18,403 nucleotides of DNA from an uncultured Mollicutes bacterium (GCA_937893635.1 CALBGF010000088.1:1-18403), one strand, 5' to 3'; numbered from the stretch's first letter, positions 6,827-10,655 are shown. Translations and numbers: made by a program. The notes: generated from the letters alone by a model not told the origin.

Positions 6827-7617
6827 TGTTGTAATTCATACACGAGAGCTTTACGAATAATATCATATTGAATTTCATCTAATAATTCAAATGTTTTTTG
6901 ATTCTTATAAGCCTCTCTGTTACTATTGAAAGTACAAAATTTATCAGCTAAAGTTTCAATATGGGTTAGTGTACGTACAGCAACTGCTTTAGCTTCTTCC
7001 AATGAAAGTACATGCTGTTTTAACATAATTAACCTTTCTCGTTGTTCACTTTTAAGGCAATTTTTATATGGTACTCCATCAAGATATTTTTTAAGTAATT
7101 CTTCGATTCTTACCATATGAGAAAGTTGTTTGCCATCATATCCATGCTCAGCAATAATTTGTGCTTTTGCAGGATAAGGATGTTGTAAAGCATGATATTT
7201 TTCATATGCCATGCCTTTTATGCACTTAACGGCTTGATAAGTATCCATTCGTGCAATCTCTTCAGCAGAATCGCGCAAAGTTTGAATTTCATTTTTATAT
7301 AAATCATTAATCCAAAAGTAATCAGTAAAAAGGATTTCAACGAAATTAATGTTTTGTTTGCGGAAACAGTTAAACATAGGCGCTACAGACTTGACATCAA
7401 TATGTTCATTATTGGCGCGCACATGAGTGTAACTCTTCATCTTTTGGTTTTTTACGATAGACATAAGAGTAGGTGTTACAATTGCCTTTGTGTCTACATC
7501 AGATCCTTCATATTGAAGGTTATAATTTTGGGAGCCTTGTAGCGCCACATAGGCAACTGTTTCGGCAGGCTCAATGGTTAGTATTTCTTTTATATGTTCG
7601 GTAAATCTTAAATTCAT
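6817..7617 (-). CDS. Nucleotidyltransferase of the RlaP type (DNA polymerase beta superfamily)
   Basis: 266 residues. The signature GSQNYNLQYEGSDVDTKAIV at residues ~28-47 is the nucleotidyltransferase GS motif with the two catalytic Asp residues, in the form typical of the predicted nucleotidyltransferase family often linked with RNA ligases (RlaP). Further typical blocks are HIDVKSVAPMFNCFRKQNINFVE (third acidic residue region) and the helical C-terminal half with KGMAYEKYHALQHP and HMVRIEELLKKYL. The family has been proposed to act in RNA repair; its exact reaction is not settled. It lies alone between a promoter at 7654 and a terminator at 6794. GAGGAAGTG precedes ATG 7617. Confidence 0.85.
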   Translation of the reverse strand: MNLRFTEHIKEILTIEPAETVAYVALQGSQNYNLQYEGSDVDTKAIVTPTLMSIVKNQKMKSYTHVRANNEHIDVKSVAPMFNCFRKQNINFVEILFTDYFWINDLYKNEIQTLRDSAEEIARMDTYQAVKCIKGMAYEKYHALQHPYPAKAQIIAEHGYDGKQLSHMVRIEELLKKYLDGVPYKNCLKSEQRERLIMLKQHVLSLEEAKAVAVRTLTHIETLADKFCTFNSNREAYKNQKTFELLDEIQYDIIRKALVYELQQGR

Positions 7618-7653
7618 ATTATCACTTCCTCTTTTTTATTTTCTTTATAATAT

Positions 7654-7682
7654 ATTATATCATATTTTTTATAAAAAATAAA
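7654..7682 (-). promoter_or_regulatory. Sigma70-like promoter, extended -10
   Basis: TATAAT at 7654-7659 with TGA in front, 17-bp spacer, TTTATT at 7677-7682 inside the U-tract of the preceding terminator. Drives the RlaP-like gene. Confidence 0.75.
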
Positions 7683-7708
7683 ATAAGGGTGAGATTACCC
7701 TCACCCTT
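7672..7708 (-). terminator. Intrinsic terminator of the stable-RNA cluster
   Basis: Hairpin AAGGGTGAG / CTCACCCTT (9 bp, 6-nt loop, 7685-7708) followed by ATTTTATTTTTT. It closes the unit with the suppressor and Met tRNAs and overlaps the next promoter. Confidence 0.87.
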
Positions 7709-7727
7709 TAATACTTTTTACCTTTTC

Positions 7728-7816
7728 AAGACGCATAATGTGGAATCGAACCACAAAAACATTTTTGTAGAATATTTTTTCGACCAGAAAATTAAAAATT
7801 GCTGTTTATGCGTCTT
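7728..7816 (-). ncRNA. ACAGCAA-family element 9, tRNA-like with a T-arm
   Basis: Outer stem of 11 perfect pairs (AAGACGCATAA / TTATGCGTCTT), then ACAGCAATTTTT, then an arm with stem ATATT / AATGT and 7-nt loop CTACAAA, then a perfect T-arm TGTGG-TTCGATT-CCACA stacked directly on the outer stem. It looks like a tRNA in which the ACAGCAA region replaces a normal D-arm. The loop would place ACA as anticodon, unlikely for a bacterial tRNA. It may be a degenerate tRNA or a tRNA-like RNA. It shares box and stem with eight other elements in the cluster. Confidence 0.6.
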
Positions 7817-7865
7817 TCGGTTTTTCGACCGCACCAATATTTTTTAATTAAAAAATATAAAATAC

Positions 7866-7913
7866 AAGATACAAAAACGTAATATTAAATATAATAATTG
7901 CTGTATGTATCTT
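7866..7913 (-). repeat. ACAGCAA-family element 6 (shortest)
   Basis: Outer stem AAGATACA / TGTATCTT (8 bp), one T, then ACAGCAA and an AT-rich interior of about 30 nt, followed by G and TATTTTAT. It lies between tRNA-Met and element 9. No tRNA arm inside. Confidence 0.65.
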
Positions 7914-7918
7914 AATGT

Positions 7919-7995
7919 TGGTTGCAGAGGCGGGATTCGAACCACGCATAACTCAGGATATGAACCTGATGAGACAGCCACTTCTCTACTCTGCA
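7919..7995 (-). tRNA. tRNA with CAU anticodon (elongator Met or Ile2)
   Basis: Acceptor TGCAGAG / CTCTGCA, discriminator A and encoded CCA. D-stem GAGA / TCTC. Anticodon stem TCAGG / CCTGA with loop TTCATAT, anticodon CAT. T-loop TTCGAAT; the T-stem pairs GCG-GG with CCCGC only if one T is bulged. No initiator marks (first pair intact, no GGG/CCC anticodon stem), so elongator Met or a lysidine-modified Ile tRNA. Confidence 0.9.
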
Positions 7996-8006
7996 TCATC
8001 AATAAC

Positions 8007-8073
8007 AAGACGATAAAAGTTTTCTCTTGTAGAATTATTATAAACTTACTTTTAACTTTGCTGTAATCGTCTT
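8007..8073 (-). repeat. ACAGCAA-family element 5
   Basis: Outer stem AAGACGAT / ATCGTCTT (8 bp), T, then ACAGCAA; interior AT-rich, holding ATTCTACAAG, a string nearly shared with element 9. The 3' flank is GTTATTG. Lies just upstream of tRNA-Met. Confidence 0.65.
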
Positions 8074-8094
8074 TCAATAAACAAAAAGGAAATG

Positions 8095-8116
8095 AAAAAC
8101 AGATGAACTATCTGTT
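8095..8116 (-). terminator. Possible intrinsic terminator after the suppressor tRNA
   Basis: Hairpin AACAGAT / ATCTGTT with 5-nt loop, running into TTTTTC. With no promoter visible before tRNA-Met, it may be partial or act only in RNA processing. Confidence 0.5.
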
Positions 8117-8122
8117 CTAATT

Positions 8123-8166
8123 GTCTAAATTAGTAAAAACAGAACTACCACGAGAAGGTTTTAGAC
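8123..8166 (-). repeat. Inverted repeat downstream of the suppressor tRNA
   Basis: GTCTAAA / TTTAGAC, 7 perfect pairs enclosing about 30 nt. It lacks the ACAGCAA box, so I keep it outside that family. Confidence 0.45.
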
Positions 8167-8175
8167 TTAGTTCCG

Positions 8176-8246
8176 CGAGGGCGCTGGGAGTCGAACCCAG
8201 GTCATGACTTTTAGAGAGTCAGATCTTACCGTTAAATGACGCCCCA
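8176..8246 (-). tRNA. Amber suppressor tRNA, anticodon CUA
   Basis: Acceptor TGGGGCG / CGCCCTC, D-stem ATTT / AGAT with loop AACGGTA, anticodon stem TGACT / AGTCA and loop CTCTAAA, so anticodon CTA at 8212-8214. T-arm CTGGG-TTCGACT-CCCAG. Discriminator G (8176) is followed by CGG, so CCA is not encoded, unlike the other canonical tRNAs here. The first pair is a U-C mismatch and the second G-U. An open first pair, G73 and the middle U of the anticodon are known recognition features for glutaminyl-tRNA synthetase, so charging with Gln is a reasonable inference and fits the TAG position in C-N-L-x-C-K-Y-C. It explains the in-frame TAGs in the window. Confidence 0.93.
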
Positions 8247-8255
8247 ATATTAAAC

Positions 8256-8399
8256 AAGACCTAAATAAAGAGAACTTTAGCACTAATTATTCGTTATCTC
8301 TATCAACTCATCATAATTAGTATTGCTTAAAACTTTTACATACTGGCTTGTAAAATTTTCCCAATTTCATCTATATGAAATATGTGCTGTATAGGTCTT
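8256..8399 (-). ncRNA. ACAGCAA-family element 7, long cloverleaf-like
   Basis: Outer stem AAGACCTA / TAGGTCTT (8 bp), T, then ACAGCAC. Inside are three hairpins: TTTCAT-ATAG-ATGAAA; TTTTACA / TGTAAAA with loop AGCCAGTA; and ACTAATTAT / ATAATTAGT enclosing about 20 nt. The fold is a four-armed shape without recognisable tRNA loops. It ends ten bases before the suppressor tRNA and begins where a GAGC/GCGA hairpin ends. The 3' flank is GTTTAAT. Confidence 0.6.
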
Positions 8400-8425
8400 T
8401 TAGGGTTCGCTTGCGCTCACCCTAA
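8400..8425 (-). repeat. GAGC/GCGA-capped hairpin 3
   Basis: Stem TTAGGGT / ACCCTAA (7 bp) with cap GAGC-GCAA-GCGA. Same cap as at 10390, 10190 and 9248, different paired stem. Abuts element 7. Confidence 0.7.
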
Positions 8426-8454
8426 GCTCATTTCATCTGATTTGGTATTAAACT

Positions 8455-8599
8455 AGACTTCATTCCTTTGGCCTTGCGCTCTTCCAACTGAGCTACCGAA
8501 TAAAAATATTATCCGAAGTGGGCTCGAACCACCGACATCAAGGTTTTAATATTATAACTTACTTATAAATAAATTAAAGTTATTTTGCTGTTAAAGTCT
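8455..8599 (-). repeat. ACAGCAA-family element enclosing a permuted tRNA
   Basis: Outer stem AGACTTTA / TGAAGTCT (8 bp including one G-U) encloses the permuted tRNA at 8472-8543. Directly after the left arm is ACAGCAA, then a hairpin ATAACTT / AAGTTAT. The 3' flank is AGTTTAAT. The predicted transcription start of the promoter at 8607-8635 falls on or beside the first base of the outer stem. Confidence 0.75.
8472..8543 (-). tRNA. Circularly permuted tRNA gene (3' half before 5' half)
   Basis: Order on the minus strand: anticodon-stem 3' side CCTTG, ATGTC, T-arm GGTGG-TTCGAGC-CCACT, acceptor 3' side TCGGATA, A; then six bases TATTTT; then acceptor 5' side TATTCGG, TA, D-arm GCTC-AGTTGGAA-GAGC, G, anticodon-stem 5' side CAAGG. 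Acceptor (7 pairs) and anticodon stem (5 pairs) form only when the halves are exchanged, and neither half has a linear partner nearby. The anticodon would be made by joining at the outer ends; a loop CTTAAAA (anticodon UAA) is one possibility, but the body has a short variable loop unlike Leu tRNAs, so identity is open. No CCA encoded. Confidence 0.75.
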
Positions 8600-8606
8600 A
8601 TAATTT

Positions 8607-8635
8607 ATTATAACATATTTTTTTAAATTTTTCAA
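8607..8635 (-). promoter_or_regulatory. Strong sigma70-like promoter for the suppressor-tRNA unit
   Basis: TTGAAA at 8630-8635, exactly 17 bp, TATAAT at 8607-8612 with TGT in front. Transcription would start near 8599, at the outer stem of the permuted-tRNA element. Confidence 0.85.
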
Positions 8636-8650
8636 ATATTAGCGTGACCC

Positions 8651-8688
8651 AGTAGCAACCACGTGGAGGTTTTTGAAAAATTGCTACC
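8651..8688 (-). repeat. Inverted repeat just 3' of tmRNA
   Basis: GGTAGCAA / TTGCTACT (8 pairs, one G-U) around a 22-nt loop holding ACCTCCACGTGGT. Could be a terminator-like or processing structure for tmRNA; no clear U-tract. The 13-mer recurs at about 11650. Confidence 0.5.
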
Positions 8689-8977
8689 TGAAGGCGGTGG
8701 GCATCGAACCCACGTCCGCAACGAATACTTAATCACAAAAATTACTTACGCAATAGGCTATTTAGGTTATAGCCAACCAATACGAACTATAAAATGTAAA
8801 GGTTATCATCAACCACCACTTAGTTTACCAATAGAAACTAAGAAAGATGAGAAATTACGCTGCCATTAAGACAGGTCTATAATTATTTTTTGCGTTTATA
8901 TTTAAAATTAATTCGTAAGGTGAATTACACCTGCGATTTTGTGTTGTTCTCCGCCCCGTCGAAACCATTACGCCCCC
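8689..8977 (-). ncRNA. ssrA: tmRNA (transfer-messenger RNA)
   Basis: The 5' end GGGGGCG pairs with CGCCTTC at the 3' end; discriminator A, no encoded CCA. The conserved 5' string GGTTTCGACGGGG and the T-arm GTGGG-TTCGATG-CCCAC are diagnostic. Between them are the tag reading frame (8855-8893) and several pseudoknot-like stems, for example CTTAGTTT / AAACTAAG after the tag. Length 289 nt is slightly short for bacterial tmRNA. It rescues stalled ribosomes by trans-translation. Being phage-borne, it could add a phage-specific tag. It shares the promoter at 9298-9326 with the zinc-ribbon gene. Confidence 0.95.
8855..8893 (-). other. tmRNA tag reading frame, AKNNYRPVLMAA
   Basis: Resume codon GCA at 8891-8893, then AAA AAT AAT TAT AGA CCT GTC TTA ATG GCA GCG and TAA at 8855-8857. 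The tag ends MAA rather than the usual LAA, and the middle differs from the common ANDENY type. The stop is TAA, safe from amber suppression. Confidence 0.88.
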
Positions 8978-8991
8978 TTACACCGAAGACC

Positions 8992-9231
8992 TTATGCGGT
9001 CTTCTTATGACGGATATAAAAGTATCCGCATCTTTTATCAGAACCATCTTTATTTTTAATAACGTTGCCGTCCTTGTCTTTTGCGGCACCATCACAAACA
9101 TAAACATTATCGCCGGTTTTACGCATCACAGAACCACACTTTCGGCAAATAACATCTTTTTCAGCTCTTGCTTCTACTGGTTTTAAACCAGCTTCATTTC
9201 TTAATGCTTCTAAACTATTTAATTTTTTCAT
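8992..9231 (-). CDS. Small zinc-ribbon protein
   Basis: 79 residues from MKKLNSLEALRNEAGLKPVE. A helical N-terminus (~25 residues) is followed by a four-Cys zinc ribbon: CRKCG near residue 30, then VYVCDG and RCGYFYIRHKK at the end. The loop between is Lys/Asp-rich. Such ribbons in phages often belong to small RNA or DNA binding proteins; no family name is certain. ATG 9231 is about ten bases from AAAGGAA, while an ATG at 9240 is too close to it, so 9231 is preferred. The leader holds a GAGC/GCGA hairpin. tmRNA begins 15 bases after the TAA. Confidence 0.78.
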   Translation of the reverse strand: MKKLNSLEALRNEAGLKPVEARAEKDVICRKCGSVMRKTGDNVYVCDGAAKDKDGNVIKNKDGSDKRCGYFYIRHKKTA

Positions 9232-9247
9232 ATACTTCATTTCCTTT

Positions 9248-9272
9248 CGCTTTCTCGCTCCGCTCAAAAGCG
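9248..9272 (-). repeat. GAGC/GCGA-capped hairpin 4, in an mRNA leader
   Basis: Stem CGCTTTT / GAAAGCG (7 pairs, one G-U) with cap GAGC-GGA-GCGA. It ends directly before the AAAGG ribosome site of the zinc-ribbon gene, so it may affect stability or translation. Confidence 0.7.
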
Positions 9273-9297
9273 GAACTTTAATTTTTAATTATGATTT

Positions 9298-9326
9298 ATT
9301 ATATCATAATTTTTTTAATTTTTCAA
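9298..9326 (-). promoter_or_regulatory. Sigma70-like promoter abutting a tRNA 3' end
   Basis: TTGAAA at 9321-9326 directly follows the CCA of tRNA-Ile; 17 bp; TATAAT at 9298-9303 with TGA in front. Drives the zinc-ribbon gene and tmRNA. Confidence 0.85.
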
Positions 9327-9402
9327 TGGTGCGCCCTCATAGAGTCGAACTATGTGTACACGCTTATAAGACGCGCCCTCAAAACCGTCGAGGACAAGGC
9401 GC
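9327..9402 (-). tRNA. tRNA-Ile(UAU)
   Basis: Acceptor GCGCCTT / AGGGCGC, D-stem CCTC / GAGG with GG in the loop, anticodon loop CTTATAA (TAT), T-arm CATAG-TTCGACT-CTATG, discriminator A, encoded CCA. Reads AUA, common in this AT-rich genome. Confidence 0.92.
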
Positions 9403-9582
9403 ATAAATACCCAGATTTCGTACTGGGACTACTTTATATTAGTATTGATTTTCGTATGGAACTAAGCCCTCAACTTAATATAAAGCTAACCTGTTCATCT
9501 CGAGTTCCAGGAACGGTTGTTCGTGACGCTTACCTTCGTCCAACAACTGTCGATGTCCTAGTGGTAAGATCAATCGACTGCT
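9403..9582 (-). ncRNA. Unassigned structured stretch between tRNA-Ile and tRNA-Gly
   Basis: 180 bases with no gene I recognise but more GC than the intergenic norm. Inverted repeats on the minus strand: GTCGAT / ATCGAC (9578-9549), GTTGTT / AACAAC (9547-9516) with inner ACG / CGT, TGGAACT / AGTTCCA (9509-9457), CTTTATATTA / TAATATAAAG (9485-9432) and CCCAG / CTGGG near 9420. Some are mutually exclusive. Could be a decayed or rearranged tRNA pair, or a structured RNA. Confidence 0.4.
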
Positions 9583-9656
9583 TGGAGCAGAATACGAGTG
9601 CTGACCTCGTGCCCTCAGCTTGGAAGACTGAGATACTACCGTTATACTAATTCTGC
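9583..9656 (-). tRNA. tRNA-Gly(UCC) with unusual T-loop
   Basis: Acceptor GCAGAAT / ATTCTGC, D-stem GTAT / GTAT, anticodon stem TCAGT / GCTGA with loop CTTCCAA (TCC), discriminator T, encoded CCA. The T-arm is ACGAG-GTCAGCA-CTCGT; the loop lacks T54 and A58 of the normal TTCRANY. Confidence 0.87.
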
Positions 9657-9659
9657 ATA

Positions 9660-9745
9660 TGGAAGAGAGTCAGGGAATCGAACCCTGTAAGCTGTTACGC
9701 CACCCAAGATTTCAAATCTTGTTCCTAACCATTCGGGTACTCTCC
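9660..9745 (-). tRNA. tRNA-Ser(UGA)
   Basis: Acceptor GGAGAGT / ACTCTCT, anticodon loop TTTGAAA (TGA) in stem CAAGA / TCTTG, long variable arm (GGTGGCGTAACAGCTTA), T-loop TTCGATT, encoded CCA. The discriminator is T rather than the usual G. Confidence 0.9.
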
Positions 9746-9751
9746 ATATTA

Positions 9752-9774
9752 AGTGAGTTAATTATTAACTCACT
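9752..9774 (-). repeat. 10-bp perfect hairpin upstream of tRNA-Ser(UGA)
   Basis: AGTGAGTTAA / TTAACTCACT with a 3-nt loop, seven bases before the tRNA 5' end. Probably a processing structure. Confidence 0.55.
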
Positions 9775-9780
9775 AAGAAT

Positions 9781-9820
9781 AAAAGTCTTGCCGATTTGAG
9801 CTAAGAAGAAGCTTGGCAAG
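9781..9820 (-). terminator. Possible terminator or spacer hairpin
   Basis: CTTGCC / GGCAAG with inner AGCT / AGCT, followed by ACTTTT. The short, interrupted U-tract makes termination uncertain. Confidence 0.4.
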
Positions 9821-9835
9821 TTCGGTAAATAAACT

Positions 9836-9887
9836 AGACTCTGGTATACAATTTAAAAGATTGTGCCTAAAATTGCTGAACGAGTCT
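9836..9887 (-). ncRNA. ACAGCAA-family element 4 with a Lys-type anticodon arm
   Basis: Outer stem AGACTC / GAGTCT, then TCAGCAATTTT, then an arm of five pairs ACAAT / ATTGT with 7-nt loop CTTTTAA. That loop has U33, UUU at 34-36 and A37, as in tRNA-Lys(UUU), but there is no D-arm, T-arm or acceptor. The 3' flank is AGTTTATT. Directly follows tRNA-Thr. Confidence 0.6.
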
Positions 9888-9891
9888 TTAA

Positions 9892-9967
9892 TGGAGTTAA
9901 CAGAGAGAATCGAACTCTCAACCTGCGCTTTACAAGAGCGCTGCGCTGCCAATTGCGCCATGTTAGC
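9892..9967 (-). tRNA. tRNA-Thr(UGU)
   Basis: Acceptor GCTAACA / TGTTAAC with one C-A mismatch at the second pair, D-stem GCGC / GCGC, anticodon stem GCGCT / AGCGC with loop CTTGTAA (TGT), T-arm GAGAG-TTCGATT-CTCTC, discriminator T, encoded CCA. Confidence 0.92.
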
Positions 9968-9974
9968 ATATCTG

Positions 9975-10062
9975 TGGTGCGGCGAGCGGGATTCGAACCC
10001 GCACGAGCTGGCGCTCATCGGTTTTTAAGACCGAATTGTCTACCCGATTCCAACACCGCCGC
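9975..10062 (-). tRNA. tRNA-Leu(UAA)
   Basis: Acceptor GCGGCGG / TCGCCGC, anticodon stem TCGGT / ACCGA with loop CTTAAAA (TAA), long variable arm (GAGC-GCCA-GCTC), T-arm GCGGG-TTCGAAT-CCCGC, discriminator A, encoded CCA. Confidence 0.93.
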
Positions 10063-10074
10063 TTAAAAGTTACT

Positions 10075-10190
10075 AGGCACTAAGAATATATACTGTGGTC
10101 TTATCCGCTTGACTATTTGCGCCGGACGCGCAAAAGGAGATTCGAACTCCTGTTAACAGTTAGGATCTGTTAAAATTGCTGTTTGTGCCT
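10075..10190 (-). repeat. ACAGCAA-family element enclosing a second permuted tRNA
   Basis: Outer stem AGGCAC / GTGCCT plus one mismatch and an A-T pair, then ACAGCAATTTT, enclosing the permuted tRNA at 10092-10173. The left arm begins where a GAGC/GCGA hairpin ends; the 3' flank is AGTAAC. Confidence 0.7.
10092..10173 (-). tRNA. Circularly permuted tRNA gene, possibly Arg(CCU)
   Basis: Order on the minus strand: anticodon arm AACAG-ATCCTAA-CTGTT, TAAC, T-arm AGGAG-TTCGAAT-CTCCT, acceptor 3' side TTTGCGC, G; then TCCG; then acceptor 5' side GCGCAAA, TA, D-arm GTC-AAGCGGATAA-GAC, C, ACAGT. Acceptor pairing is perfect (7 pairs) and needs the exchanged order. ACAG occurs both at the end of the 5' half and at the start of the 3' half. 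The anticodon stem can form either within the 3' half (loop ATCCTAA, anticodon CCU) or between halves (ACAGT / ACTGT), so the anticodon is uncertain. Discriminator G; no encoded CCA. Confidence 0.68.
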
Positions 10191-10217
10191 ATGAGGTTCG
10201 CTTATGCTCACCTCATA
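10190..10217 (-). repeat. GAGC/GCGA-capped hairpin 2
   Basis: Stem TATGAGGT / ACCTCATA (8 bp) with cap GAGC-ATAA-GCGA. Abuts the second permuted-tRNA element. Confidence 0.7.
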
Positions 10218-10231
10218 TATTCAGTTCTGTG

Positions 10232-10321
10232 TGGCCGAAGAGAGAGGACTTGAACCTCCACGCCGTTGCCGACTACTGACGGTTTAGCAAACCGCTGCCT
10301 TACCATTAGGCTTACTCTTCG
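10232..10321 (-). tRNA. tRNA-Ser(GCU)
   Basis: Acceptor CGAAGAG / CTCTTCG, D-stem GCC / GGC with GG in the loop, anticodon stem GCGGT / ACCGT with loop TTGCTAA (GCT), long variable arm, T-arm GGAGG-TTCAAGT-CCTCT, discriminator G, encoded CCA. Confidence 0.93.
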
Positions 10322-10328
10322 ATAAAAC

Positions 10329-10387
10329 AAGACATTATTTTCTTTTTATTTTCGCCTTATTAAGAAAAAGATTGCTGTAAATGTCTT
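10329..10387 (-). repeat. ACAGCAA-family element 2
   Basis: Outer stem AAGACATT / AATGTCTT (8 bp), T, ACAGCAA, then an inner hairpin CTTTTT / AAAAAG. The 3' flank is GTTTTAT. Sits between hairpin 1 and tRNA-Ser(GCU). Confidence 0.65.
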
Positions 10388-10389
10388 TT

Positions 10390-10416
10390 TTTGCTGTTCG
10401 CTTCGCTCACAACAAA
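10390..10416 (-). repeat. GAGC/GCGA-capped hairpin 1
   Basis: Stem TTTGTTGT / ACAGCAAA (8 pairs, one G-U) with cap GAGC-GAA-GCGA. Its right arm also contains ACAGCAA. Confidence 0.7.
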
Positions 10417-10421
10417 GGTGT

Positions 10422-10495
10422 TGGTACAAGAGGAGAGAATCGAACTCCCAACAAATGGTCCCAAACCACTTATGTTTCCACTACACTACTCCCAT
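10422..10495 (-). tRNA. tRNA-Pro(UGG)
   Basis: Acceptor ATGGGAG / CTCTTGT with three G-U pairs, D-stem GTGT / ACAT with GG in the loop, anticodon stem AGTGG / CCATT with loop TTTGGGA (TGG), T-arm GGGAG-TTCGATT-CTCTC, discriminator A, encoded CCA. Confidence 0.9.
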
Positions 10496-10502
10496 ATAAA
10501 AC

Positions 10503-10567
10503 GAGATACTATTTAAATCAATTCCCAAAATCGACGCTATTAAGCAAATAATCGCTATTAGTATCTC
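10503..10567 (-). ncRNA. ACAGCAA-family element 1, with a Pro-type anticodon arm
   Basis: Outer stem GAGATACTA / TAGTATCTC (9 bp), then ATAGCGATT (a variant of the box). Near the right end is an arm TCGAT / ATTGA with loop TTTGGGA, the same 7-nt loop as in the adjacent tRNA-Pro(UGG). The 3' flank is GTTTTAT. Confidence 0.55.
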
Positions 10568-10579
10568 TAATAATCTACT

Positions 10580-10655
10580 TGGCAAGGGGCCCGGGTAACG
10601 CTCCCGGTAGTAATTGGGTCAAAGCCAATTGTGTTTACTTATTCACCAGCCCCCT
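10580..10655 (-). tRNA. tRNA-Gln(UUG) with unusual D- and T-loops
   Basis: Acceptor AGGGGGC / GCCCCTT, anticodon stem ATTGG / CCAAT with loop CTTTGAC (TTG), T-stem CCGGG / CCCGG, discriminator G, encoded CCA. The T-loop is AGCGTTA, not TTCRANY, and the D-arm (GTG / CAC) has no GG in its loop, so the usual D-T loop contact is missing on both sides. First tRNA after the promoter at 10805. Confidence 0.82.

Noticed and set aside
7728..7816. Element 9 as a normal tRNA-Cys(ACA)
   Set aside because: A34 would be highly unusual and there is no D-arm with GG; kept as tRNA-like only.
8290..8340. Hammerhead-like string TGATGAG ... CGAA in element 7
   Set aside because: The flanking strands pair with each other, so the three-stem core cannot form, and GAAA and the cleavage site are missing.
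8663..8869. Plus-strand open frame of 68 codons
   Set aside because: Antisense to tmRNA; its beginning is the reverse of the tmRNA 3' end.
9291..9650. Plus-strand open frame of 119 codons
   Set aside because: It runs antisense across two tRNA genes and a promoter; a shadow of RNA genes.
7728..10567. Integron cassette array or retron
   Set aside because: The hairpins recall attC or msr ends, but no integrase or reverse transcriptase is present; kept only as an analogy.
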